Origin: DP-36 sp036004365
Lineage (GTDB): Bacteria; Desulfobacterota; Binatia; UBA9968
Assembly: GCA_036004365.1 (NCBI GenBank)
Contig: DASYRN010000045.1
Span: forward strand, 1 to 64,000
DNA: 64,000 nucleotides
Reading direction: 5' to 3'
Shown: one piece after another, positions 33,214 through 40,159 of the stretch
Layout: every line of letters starts with the position of its first letter
How positions within the stretch are numbered: position 1 is the stretch's first letter
Made by a program: the position numbers and the translations under genes
The notes under the pieces: model-generated
Databases searched by the model: none
Seen by the model: only the letters and a program-made list of their open reading frames with translations
What the model was told of the DNA's origin: nothing

Positions 33214-33241
33214 TTGACAGCCCGCGCGACCGCGATATACC
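33214..33241 (+). promoter_or_regulatory. Promoter of the XRE-type regulator gene
   Basis: TTGACA at 33214-33219, a 16-base spacer and TATACC at 33236-33241. The expected start of transcription is at about 33248-33250, right at the ATG, so the mRNA may be leaderless. Confidence 0.5.
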
Positions 33242-33249
33242 TAGGTCCC

Positions 33250-33537
33250 ATGACCGGCATGGAACTCATAAAGCTCAGAAAGCGACTGTCTATGACGCAA
33301 ACCAGTCTCGCCCGCGCCGTCGGAATGAAGAGAAAATCGGTCATTCTCATGGAGCGGGGAGAGGAGCCCATCTTAAGGACCACCGAGCTGTCGGTGAGGC
33401 TGCTGCTGCTGAAGAAGCAAGCTGCGAGGTTCGTATTGCGGATAAAAGGGAGAAGACGCTATAGGCCCCGGCCGCGGCAAAACGGAGCTTCACTGTCAGA
33501 AATCTTGTCGCATCTTTCTACAGATAGACGGGAATAA
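33250..33537 (+). CDS. XRE-family helix-turn-helix protein
   Basis: 95 residues from the ATG at 33250; 33259 is a second choice. The helix-turn-helix is ELIKLRKRLSMTQTSLARAV then GMKRKSVILMERGEEP (about 4-40), typical of Cro/CI proteins, with the unusual K-R-K-S in the recognition helix. The C-terminal half is very basic (RIKGRRRYRPRPRQ). The strong promoter and probable leaderless start suggest autoregulation. No obvious target operon adjoins it. Confidence 0.7.
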   Translation: MTGMELIKLRKRLSMTQTSLARAVGMKRKSVILMERGEEPILRTTELSVRLLLLKKQAARFVLRIKGRRRYRPRPRQNGASLSEILSHLSTDRRE

Positions 33538-33625
33538 TCCTGACTGGCTTGAGGAGAAAAAAAAGAGACAGGCCATTTTTTCGTTGAAAACGGAAAGCTG
33601 ACAACGGAAAAAGCTGCCAGCGTTT

Positions 33626-33865
33626 TCATTCCTTTCGGGCCTTTTCTCCACTTTCCCGTATTCTCTTACCGGCCTCTTTCATTGCCTCGCCGGCTTTTTC
33701 CATCGCTTGACCCGTTTGTTCCTTGGCCTTCTCCATTGCTTGATCGACAGCCTTGCCCGTTTTTTCCATAGCACCTTTATCGTCTTCGGATTTTGAGCAG
33801 GAGCCCAAGGCAAGCGCAGACAGTCCGACGAGCAATGCCAGGCACACGTTTTTGATCAGCTTCAT
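33626..33865 (-). CDS. Small lipoprotein with amphipathic helical repeats
   Basis: 79 residues from the ATG at 33865, preceded by GAGGAGGG. The signal ends in LALGSC (Cys about 23). The mature part is about 50 residues of degenerate repeats: MEKTGKAVDQAMEKAKEQTG then QAMEKAGEAMKEAGKRI. The A-M-E-K-A unit recurs about every 11 residues, giving a long amphipathic helix like LEA or apolipoprotein repeats. Its role may be membrane or stress protection; this is inference. Confidence 0.7.
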   Translation of the reverse strand: MKLIKNVCLALLVGLSALALGSCSKSEDDKGAMEKTGKAVDQAMEKAKEQTGQAMEKAGEAMKEAGKRIRESGEKARKE

Positions 33866-34020
33866 TTGTCGGTTACCCTCCTCGTCCAAGTCTTAGTCTA
33901 ATCCCTATAATAAAAACTCTTGGCACACAAGAAAGGTTTCTTGACAATCTGGAAGGTTGCGGAATGGGTTGGTTCTCTTAATGTCACAGGGGTTAAAATC
34001 CCGTCGGGATGCCACTGGCA

Positions 34021-34552
34021 TCAGTCGGATGCCTTTGGTTTCGGCGGCCCCGGATATCGGGTAGCAGCCTGGTTTGAAAAGCCATCTAATGCGGCGAGTT
34101 GACGCGCGAGGTCGAAGATGGTGTTCTCGATGGCCATCCTGGAGGCCTCAATCTCATCGAGCGTTGATCGCGCTATCCCTACCGCTTCCACGAGCTTTAC
34201 TCCCTCGGGCCGCCTTGCCAGTATCGTGAGACGGTAATCGGCCTGGAAAACGCGCCAGTTGAGATAGACGCTTCGCACCTCAGCCTGTAGGTCTGAGGAC
34301 ATATACCGGATCGAAACGGGAGCAGCGGGATCGTCCTCCAGGACGTAGAAAAGCGCCCGGCCGACGTGGTACTCCCCCCACTTAACTCCGGAGTATCGAC
34401 ACTTCCCACAGCTCGGCGAGAGCCGGATCGACCTGCACCTTTACCCTTCGCTCTGGCGGAAGCTGGTAGCGCTGGTCGAAGAGGACCGTTTGGCCTCAGG
34501 CGCCAAGCCCGAGCGAAAGGAAAAACAAAGTGAAAAGGGAGGTCTTGCTCAT
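34021..34552 (-). pseudogene. Broken lipoprotein gene (in-frame TGA at the lipobox Cys plus frameshift)
   Basis: From the ATG at 34552 the frame reads MSKTSLFTLFFLSLGLGA and then TGA (34496-34498) exactly where the lipobox Cys (TGC/TGT) should be. It continues in frame with GQTVLFDQRYQLPPERRVKV and ELWEVSILRS to a TAA at 34382-34384. Removing one T there restores SKWGEYHVGRALFYVLED and joins the long frame AEVRSVYLNWRVFQADYRLT that ends at 34021. So one ~176-residue lipoprotein gene is interrupted twice. Two separate lesions argue for decay, but sequencing error is possible. Family not recognised. Confidence 0.7.
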
Positions 34553-34604
34553 GAGACGATCTGCAATTTCTTAGCATCTCTCCTAAAAGAGTAAAAGCCC
34601 CCGC

Positions 34605-34634
34605 AAGATAAAGGATGAAGGATAAGGGAAAGAT
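34605..34634. repeat. Theme repeat (GATAAAGGATGAAGGATAAGGG)
   Basis: AAGATAAAGGATGAAGGATA followed by AGGGAAAGATG, upstream of the broken lipoprotein gene. Confidence 0.55.
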
Positions 34635-34727
34635 GCTCATAAGACAGCGGACTTTCGGGGCCGTTCAAAGAATTTTGCTGGTGGCCACATCGAAGCTGTG
34701 CTATGTTGGTATGAAATTTTGAGAGCG

Positions 34728-35429
34728 ATGCGAAAGACAGGTTTTGCTGCGCGAGATTTTCTCTTCTCGTGCCGATTGATTGTTTTCTGCTTATTTTCTC
34801 TATCTTGCTCTATACCCCCGAAGATTCCCACAGTTGCCGATGAGCGGCTCGAGGCCATGGTTAGAAATGAGGCCTCCGAGATCATAGAAGTGACCCCGGA
34901 TAAAGAGGAGCTTTCTCGGTATCAGATTTTTCTGTCAGCCTTTCCCCGGAAGGATATATTAGGAGTGAGTGTCGGGAACCGTCGTATTTATATCAGTTAT
35001 GAGCTGGTACAACTCGCGTTCAACAGTCCCCGCTATCGTTGGCTGCTGAGGCAGACCTTGGCCCACGAGATTGCGCATGAAATAGCGGGGCATGCGAAAG
35101 ATAGGCGAGTTGTCTCCTACAGTCCTTTTACGTTCGGCCGCGGCGTGACAGGCGGAGATATCGGCCTTCCGTCGAGCGTGCGATTCCATCATTATTCGGC
35201 GGAAAAAGAACTGGAGGCGGATTTAAACGGAATGAAGTACTGGAGAAAGCTTCAGTGGGACTGCCGGATCTGGGTGCGCATCTTGAGGCAATATTTTCAG
35301 ATCAACTACACGGGCGATATTTTTCATCCGACAGACGAGCGCCTAAGACAAGCATTGAGCGTGTGCCTTCCAGAGTCAGATCCGGAGCGGATCGCTATAG
35401 AGAAGAGACTCGAGGCAGTGAGGAGGTAG
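34728..35429 (+). CDS. M48-like zinc metalloprotease, putative lipoprotein
   Basis: 233 residues from the ATG at 34728; an upstream ATG-like start at 34698 adds 10. The signal ends LFSLSC, so it is probably a lipoprotein. The zinc motif is in LAHEIAHEIAGHAKDR (HExxH). The third ligand is likely a Glu in YSAEKELEADLNGMKYW, the M48 pattern E-x-x-A-D. A central IYISYELVQLAFNSPRYRWL precedes it. Family members (for example BepA and LoiP) degrade or assemble envelope proteins. No TPR domain is attached. Confidence 0.8.
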   Translation: MRKTGFAARDFLFSCRLIVFCLFSLSCSIPPKIPTVADERLEAMVRNEASEIIEVTPDKEELSRYQIFLSAFPRKDILGVSVGNRRIYISYELVQLAFNSPRYRWLLRQTLAHEIAHEIAGHAKDRRVVSYSPFTFGRGVTGGDIGLPSSVRFHHYSAEKELEADLNGMKYWRKLQWDCRIWVRILRQYFQINYTGDIFHPTDERLRQALSVCLPESDPERIAIEKRLEAVRR

Positions 35430-35458
35430 GCAGGCCGATCTAAGAAAGGTACAAAGGC

Positions 35459-35572
35459 CCGTGCTCGTGATCGTGAAACGTCATCGTGACTAAAGACAAG
35501 GATGAAGTATAAGGGATGGAAGCAGAAAAAGAAGTGGACGTGATCGCGACTCGTGTGCGTGGAAACTTAGCA
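35459..35572. repeat. Composite theme repeat (CGTGATCGTGAAACGTCATCGTGAC; GGATGAAGTATAAGGGATGG)
   Basis: GTGCTCGTGATCGTGAAACG, TCATCGTGAC, then AAGGATGAAGTATAAGGGAT, then ACGTGATCGCGACTCGTGTG. Two themes alternate between convergent genes. Confidence 0.6.
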
Positions 35573-35588
35573 GACGCCTTGTGTGAGA

Positions 35589-35984
35589 TTATTGCTCTAA
35601 ATCGGAAGCTCTCACCCAGCCGACAGCACCCGTCGAACTCTTAACCATATACCACAGTCCGCTGCTACCAGCCGCCTTAGCCATTACTGTAAGCGTGTCT
35701 CCTCGCTCCAGTTTAGCGACGAGCGGTGAATACTCGTCCTGGCGGGCGTAGAGATGGACCTCGCTCTGCTTGACCGCGAGGAGAGCGGAGACCGGCGCCT
35801 GTGATCCTGCCGGAGCGTTGACGGAGTGTCTGTTTGCAGCAGGACTCCTCGTGTTTACCCCACGGCGGCTCTCCTTTAGAGCTCCGGTTTGTTTTCCGTA
35901 TTCGAAGATGGCTTGAGCATCGCTTCTCTCGGCCATAACCATGAAGAGCATGGGCACCCAAACCACGGCTAGCACGTGCTTCAT
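35589..35984 (-). CDS. Exported bacterial SH3-domain protein
   Basis: 131 residues. A signal peptide MKHVLAVVWVPMLFMVMAER ends near SDAQA. An unstructured middle (about 25-65) follows. A bacterial SH3 domain covers about 66-129 (SEVHLYARQDEYSPLVAKLE, RGDTLTVMAKAAGSSGLWYM then VGWVRASDLE). Such domains bind peptidoglycan or other envelope ligands. GGGAGG lies just before the ATG. Confidence 0.8.
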   Translation of the reverse strand: MKHVLAVVWVPMLFMVMAERSDAQAIFEYGKQTGALKESRRGVNTRSPAANRHSVNAPAGSQAPVSALLAVKQSEVHLYARQDEYSPLVAKLERGDTLTVMAKAAGSSGLWYMVKSSTGAVGWVRASDLEQ

Positions 35985-36040
35985 AGCCTCCCAATTATAG
36001 TCGCGAGAGAAGGTCGCCGCAATTCAGTGAGCGGCACGGA

Positions 36041-36316
36041 CAAGAGATGAGGGATGAATGATAAAAGATAACGGATGAAGGATCGAAGCGGAAAGAGGAA
36101 AAGAGAAAGAGAAAAAAGACCTGATCGGATTCGTGCTCGTCATCGTAAAGGAACAGCCTTGACACGTTTTCGGCCTTCGAATAGGTTAGTTTTGGCCAAG
36201 TCGTTGATCCTCAAGAGACGTGCACGTGTTCGAGATTCGTGTTCGTGTAAACTTGCACGTTTTGAGAATTCTCAAAGCTTCGAAAAGCGCCACGATCGTC
36301 TTCGTGGAACGTGATC
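36041..36316. repeat. Long composite repeat region with GAATTC palindrome
   Basis: GATGAGGGATGAATGATAAA and AACGGATGAAGGATCG, then repeated TCGTGCTCGTCATCG, GTGTTCGAGATTCGTGTTCG and CACGATCGTCTTCGTGG words. It includes the 16-base perfect palindrome TTTGAGAATTCTCAAA at 36261-36276. This ~280-base stretch is the densest mixture of themes in the window and has no gene. Confidence 0.6.
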
Positions 36317-36506
36317 GTGAACAAGAACTGATGCTGTTATCACTTTTACGATTGCGCAAGTGCGCAAATGAGAAAATGTCCCAAGGCGCGAGCCTTGAGG
36401 TATGAGGACAAAAGGTGAGGATGATTCAGGAGGAACGATAGCGGAACAAGGGAAAACGGCGGGGAGAAGAGGCTGGAGAGACCGGATAATTTTTTCTACG
36501 AGGAAG

Positions 36507-37322
36507 ATGGCGGCAACAAACCGCACCCGGAGAATTAAGGGAGTGGTTCGGGTCTGCGGGCTGTTCTTCCTGTACGATCTACTTGCTGTTTCCCCCGGTT
36601 TTTCCTGGCATGACAAAGGCCATCGCGTTGTGGCGATCATCGCCCAGGCGAATCTCACCCCGGAGGCCAAAAAACGGATTCAGGAGATAGTACCTTCAGG
36701 CACCACTCTCGCCGACGCAGCCGTCTGGCCGGACTACGAAGGGAGAAAAGTGGGAGATTTGGATCCGCTCCACTACGTCAGTATTTCCGACGGCGCCAAC
36801 GGCTACGATCAAGCGCGTGACTGTCCGGAGAAAAACTGTATGGTTGAAGCACTCAAGTGGTTTTCATCGAACATCGCCGACGAGAATGCCCCGACCGTCA
36901 TGAGACGAATCGCTCTGCGGTATGTCGCGCATCTGGTCGGTGACCTGCACCAGCCGCTGCATGCGGGCAGGGCAACGGATCGAGGCGGCACGGATATCAC
37001 GGTGACGTATAGAAGACAGACGACCAACCTGCACTTCTTTTGGGATAAAGACTTAGTGGAGATGGAAGAAGGAAACGCAGAGGAGGTAGCTGAGCGGCTT
37101 GGGGCGAGCCTTACTGAAGAGGAACGTCTTAAATGGCGGGCGGGCGACCCGAAACAATGGACTGATGAGTCGCTCGTGCTTGCAAGATCCTATGCGTACC
37201 CTATAGGGGGATCCTTTGAGCTTTCTGACGACTACGTAGAAAGGGCCCGACCGATTGTGCGAGTAAGGCTTGTTCAGGCTGGGATAAGATTAGCATGGTT
37301 GCTGAACATGGCTTTCAAATAG
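36507..37322 (+). CDS. S1/P1-type single-strand nuclease (exported)
   Basis: 271 residues from the ATG at 36507 (GAGGAAG just upstream); an in-frame start at 36402 would add 35 residues with no signal character. The signal region GLFFLYDLLAVSPGFS is followed by WHDKGHRVVAIIAQANL, in which Trp1 and His of mature S1/P1 bind zinc. Other ligands are in DPLHYVSI, VAHLVGDLHQPLHAGRATDR and LHFFWDKDLV. The trinuclear zinc enzyme cleaves single-stranded DNA/RNA and 3'-nucleotides. It is followed 7 bases later by a DUF2845 gene. Confidence 0.9.
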   Translation: MAATNRTRRIKGVVRVCGLFFLYDLLAVSPGFSWHDKGHRVVAIIAQANLTPEAKKRIQEIVPSGTTLADAAVWPDYEGRKVGDLDPLHYVSISDGANGYDQARDCPEKNCMVEALKWFSSNIADENAPTVMRRIALRYVAHLVGDLHQPLHAGRATDRGGTDITVTYRRQTTNLHFFWDKDLVEMEEGNAEEVAERLGASLTEEERLKWRAGDPKQWTDESLVLARSYAYPIGGSFELSDDYVERARPIVRVRLVQAGIRLAWLLNMAFK

Positions 37323-37329
37323 GATTGTT

Positions 37330-37707
37330 ATGAAACCGCACCTTGTGTCAGGGCTAGGGCTCTTGCTAGGGGTTCTTGCCGCAAAGAGCGCACCCGCCGC
37401 GATGTATTGCGGCGACACACTGATAGACAAAGGGATGACGAAGCTGGACGTCATCTCAAAGTGTGGCCAGCCTGATTTACGGGAAGTGACCTCGCTAGTT
37501 TTCCAGGTAAGGGAGGTCTGGCACTATAACTGCGGCGAGGGCAGGCTGAACAGGAGCCTTGTCTTTGAGGGCGAGACGCTTGTATCGGTCCAGGAAAGCA
37601 AAGTTACGGCAGCGGCCCGGAGAAGTGCAAATAAAACGGAACTAATAGCAAGGAAGCACGAGGCAGCGATACGCTTCATTCCCGGCCGGGATCGAGCTCA
37701 ATGCTGA
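37330..37707 (+). CDS. DUF2845-family exported protein
   Basis: 125 residues. A signal peptide ends near AKSAPAA. The DUF2845 core is MYCGDTLIDKGMTKLDVISK, CGQPDLREV, VWHYNCGEGRLNRSLVFEGE. Three Cys could form disulfides. The family is of unknown function and is widespread in Proteobacteria. The 3' end overlaps the convergent lipoprotein gene by 32 bases. Confidence 0.75.
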   Translation: MKPHLVSGLGLLLGVLAAKSAPAAMYCGDTLIDKGMTKLDVISKCGQPDLREVTSLVFQVREVWHYNCGEGRLNRSLVFEGETLVSVQESKVTAAARRSANKTELIARKHEAAIRFIPGRDRAQC

Positions 37708-37957
37708 TGAGCTCGTAGCGTTCCGAAGAATACTCTCCCCGTTGTCTCAGGCTTTCTCGACGTTGGCGGTCGAGCACGGCGTGGTCCTGGTGTATCCGCT
37801 GCTGTTGTTCGTCCTGCCTCTGTTCTCGAACCTGGAGAAGTTCACCGACGGGAGCACCAGCCCCTCGCTCAAGGCTACTACAACCGATAGGAGTCATTAG
37901 AAGAGTTACCGCAATCAACTCTATAGAGAGGTTCTTCGCGTAACCAAACCGAATCAT
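37676..37957 (-). CDS. Small lipoprotein, Gln/Arg-rich
   Basis: 93 residues with a very strong GAGGAGGAGG before the ATG. The signal is IELIAVTLLMTPIGC, so Cys about 26 would be lipidated. The mature part is predicted helical and very polar (LLQVREQRQDEQQQRIHQDH). Function unknown. It overlaps the DUF2845 gene tail to tail by 32 bases, which could allow antisense interference. Confidence 0.65.
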   Translation of the reverse strand: MIRFGYAKNLSIELIAVTLLMTPIGCSSLERGAGAPVGELLQVREQRQDEQQQRIHQDHAVLDRQRRESLRQRGEYSSERYELISIELDPGRE

Positions 37958-38381
37958 AATCCTCCTCCTCGAGATTTTGGTGCAAGGGCTTTTGCCCGAG
38001 ACAGCTGACGCGATGCAAGCGATATACCAAGGGCCAGAATAATTAAACCGTGGATTGTTAAAGGGATTGGAAGTTCGGCTCTTCTGACACGGTCCCTAAT
38101 TGTTATGGAAAGGCCTAAATTGTACCGTCAAGTAACTTGATCGTTGTCTAAGAGGAATGGGATCCTCGTCTTGATCTTGGATTCTTGAGCCAGGTCACCC
38201 GGTCTGCCATGTGTATCTTGGCGATCCAAGAAAGGGACGAGGCAAGAGGTGATAGGCGATAGTTTTTAGTCGCTCTCGCAACTATTGTATATTATAACAT
38301 GGCTCTCGCGTTTTGAGAATTCAAAAATGTAAAAACGAGTTAATGATGGAATCTTGCCCTATACGATTGTAACATTGGATA
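37958..38381. other. Spacer without a recognised gene
   Basis: About 420 bases. The only recognisable element is a degenerate GAATTC palindrome at 38309. An AT-rich TTGTATATTATAACATGG near 38285 resembles a -10 region without a partner. Confidence 0.4.
38309..38338 (+). repeat. GAATTC-centred dispersed palindrome, degenerate copy
   Basis: CGTTTTGAGAATTCAAAAAT then GTAAAAACGAG. It keeps the left half and centre and the downstream ATGTAAAA part of the consensus. Confidence 0.45.
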
Positions 38382-38529
38382 GGACCGAATTGCCGGCTTG
38401 ATGACTTCCTATGGATACGCGAATATTCTCCACGCCGGTTTCTGCGCCTTGGAGCTTCTTGAATGGGAAGTCGATCAGGTTTTGGGCGTTGGGCCTTTCA
38501 CGTCCGCCGAATTGCGCGCCGATCGTTAG
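38382..38529 (+). pseudogene. 3' fragment of a YciI-like gene
   Basis: From 38431 the frame reads HAGFCALELLEWEVDQVLGV then GPFTSAELRADR and stops at 38527-38529. The complete gene at 43445 ends KAGFCAFELFEWEVHQVLGV, GPFTSAELRAHR. The DNA is nearly identical across about 100 bases, including the stop region. Upstream, similarity fades around ATTGCCGGC and stops appear in frame. It is a truncated duplicate with no start. Confidence 0.75.
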
Positions 38530-38577
38530 CAGTTGGAGATTCACATCTTCGGCGGAAGATTTGAGAAGGAGGTATCC

Positions 38578-38667
38578 ATGTTGGCCATTCTTCCCCCGCT
38601 GATAATGATTCTTCTCGTAGCTCTTATTTTCTATCTTGCCTGGTGGGACGCTAACAGACGTAAGTAG
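38578..38667 (+). CDS. Very small single-helix membrane protein (29 aa)
   Basis: An ATG at 38578 follows AAGGAGG with 5 bases spacing, one of the best ribosome binding sites in the window. The product is MLAILPPLIMILLVALIFYL, then AWWDANRRK. One hydrophobic helix with a positive C-terminus is expected. The length leaves the family open. Confidence 0.55.
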   Translation: MLAILPPLIMILLVALIFYLAWWDANRRK

Positions 38668-38791
38668 AAGTAAAAAGGCGTTGGGACAGCCATTGTGCGT
38701 CGGGCAATTCAATCGGAGCTAACGTTGAGGACGCAAAGCAGCACAAAGTGGCCGAGTTTATCACCGAAGGTAAGACAAGAAAGGAGAATCT

Positions 38792-39241
38792 ATGCCGAGA
38801 GTGACTTCGTTGGGTCATGTAGGCCTTTACGTGGGCGACATTGAGCGTTCCAAGGCATTTTATCGGGATATCCTTGGCCTGAAGGTGAGCGACGAGAGTC
38901 CCAACAGGGGCGCAGTATTCATGACGGCCAAAGACCGGCTGGAAGAGCACCACGAGCTCCTGCTCATGCCGGGCCGAGAGGATGGCAAAGTCGTCCAGCA
39001 AGTTTCTTTCCGCTGTGCCAGCCTCGCCGATATCAAAGACTTTTACCGAGTTTTTTTGCAGAACAAAATCCCCATCAACCGCATCGTAAGCCACGGCAAT
39101 GCTATAGGGATCTATTTTCAAGATCCCGACGGAAACCAGATCGAAGTTTACTGGCCCACCGGCATCGACTGGCCCCAGCCCTTTGGGAAGCCGGTCGACC
39201 TGGCCGTAACCGACGAGGAGATCCTTGCGCAGCTGACGTAG
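38792..39241 (+). CDS. VOC-family (glyoxalase/extradiol dioxygenase fold) protein
   Basis: 149 residues with AAAGGAG seven bases before the ATG. Two beta-alpha-beta-beta-beta units form one vicinal oxygen chelate module. LGHVGLYVGDIERSKAFYRD carries the first His ligand, RLEEHHELLLMPG the middle ligand region and PDGNQIEVYW the terminal Glu. The pattern is close to catechol 2,3-dioxygenase-like proteins, but the substrate is unknown. A second VOC gene is at 63184. Confidence 0.85.
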   Translation: MPRVTSLGHVGLYVGDIERSKAFYRDILGLKVSDESPNRGAVFMTAKDRLEEHHELLLMPGREDGKVVQQVSFRCASLADIKDFYRVFLQNKIPINRIVSHGNAIGIYFQDPDGNQIEVYWPTGIDWPQPFGKPVDLAVTDEEILAQLT

Positions 39242-39272
39242 CCTGTAAGGCGGGCCTTAAAAAGTAAAAGCA

Positions 39273-39800
39273 ATGTCGAAACGACTGATTTTCCTCCCAT
39301 GGATGTTGTCTCTACTTCTGCTACCGGCCTGCATCCATGGCCTAACGATGCACTCCATGGACGGAGAGACCTTAAGCGGAAAGTATCGTTTCGCGCGCGA
39401 AGGCAAAGGATTGATCAAGGTCATCCGATCCGATGGCGAGGTCTTGACGGGCCATTTTGTGACGGTTGGGCCGAAGGCTTTTGTCGAGAGTTTCAAGAAG
39501 GCTTTCGGCAGCGGATCTATCGTTGTCTTCGGTCCCGATGCCTCCGCTTACGGAAATGCCTTCGGAGGCACCTTTGCAAGTGCGCACGGGACTGCAGGGG
39601 CTGCCTATGGCGAGACGTTCAATACCGGCTCCGGTCAATCCACAACCGTGGTGACCGGGCCGCGTTTTTACTGGACGGCATTCCTTCAGGGCAGTGGAGG
39701 AACAACGATGGCATGTTTTTTCATCGGCTCCTCGTATACGGGTCACGGATTTGGAAGATGTAAGAGCAACATGGGGAAGGAGTATAGTGTAGAGTTTTAA
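39273..39800 (+). CDS. Hypothetical lipoprotein
   Basis: 175 residues. The signal MLSLLLLPAC gives a lipidated Cys at about 20. The mature part starts with small barrel-like strands (MDGETLSGKYRFAREGKGLI, SDGEVLTGHFVTVG). A Gly/Ala/Ser-rich low-complexity stretch follows (AYGNAFGGTFASAHGTAGAA), then a C-terminal FFIGSSYTGHGFGRCKSNMG. The middle could be a glycine-rich surface loop. Family not recognised. Confidence 0.65.
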   Translation: MSKRLIFLPWMLSLLLLPACIHGLTMHSMDGETLSGKYRFAREGKGLIKVIRSDGEVLTGHFVTVGPKAFVESFKKAFGSGSIVVFGPDASAYGNAFGGTFASAHGTAGAAYGETFNTGSGQSTTVVTGPRFYWTAFLQGSGGTTMACFFIGSSYTGHGFGRCKSNMGKEYSVEF

Positions 39801-39960
39801 GATCTCTAGTCTTTTTTCAGAGGTCAAAATAAATAGTAGATGAGCGTGCTCGATCCTGCCATTGTCTCACGTTTGCGTGATTGCGACGAAGAAACAGTGG
39901 CCTGTCGGCCCGGATATCTGAGCGGTCGGGGACGGATACTCCTCCTGCGTTGTCTCTAAC

Positions 39961-40112
39961 CGAATTTCCGGAGAGTTGTTCATAATTGTCATATTGGACG
40001 GTTTCGGTCCACTTACCACGAGCCCTTATTCGACTTGTGAGCGGGAAATCCTTTTTAAAAACCACATATTGTATTGATAGGCCAAAATAAGGGCCTTTGG
40101 CATGAATTATGA
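39961..40112 (+). promoter_or_regulatory. Shared upstream module B (copy of the module at 28936)
   Basis: AATTGTCATATTGGACGG (39984 onwards) includes the palindrome TGGAC-N7-GTCCA at 39995-40011. Then come AAATCCTTTTTAAAAACC and TTTGGCATGAATTATGA, in the same order and spacing as in module A. Here GG (40099-40100) is followed after 10 bases by GA rather than GC, so the sigma54 -12 element is weakened. Confidence 0.45.
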
Positions 40113-40159
40113 ATCTTATCCACTATATAGGCCCATCTATCTTAAGAGAGCGATCCCTT

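Noticed and set aside
33540..33590. Weak stem GGCTTG...CAGGCC followed by ATTTTTT after the XRE gene
   Set aside because: The stem has a mismatch and an A-rich 15-base loop. It could end transcription but is too weak to list.
33985..34020. Possible tRNA 3' remnant (GGGGTTAAAATCCC, then GATGCCA)
   Set aside because: The T-arm cannot form a 5-bp stem with a normal 7-base loop, and no acceptor or anticodon arm lies upstream.
34496..34498. TGA as selenocysteine at the lipobox position
   Set aside because: No SECIS-like hairpin was seen just downstream, a lipidated selenocysteine is unknown to me, and a second lesion (frameshift at 34384) in the same gene points to decay or sequence error.
38359..38712. 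117-residue minus-strand frame, similar to another at 43319-43747
   Set aside because: The similarity is explained by the duplicated YciI sequence on the plus strand; both are antisense reflections.
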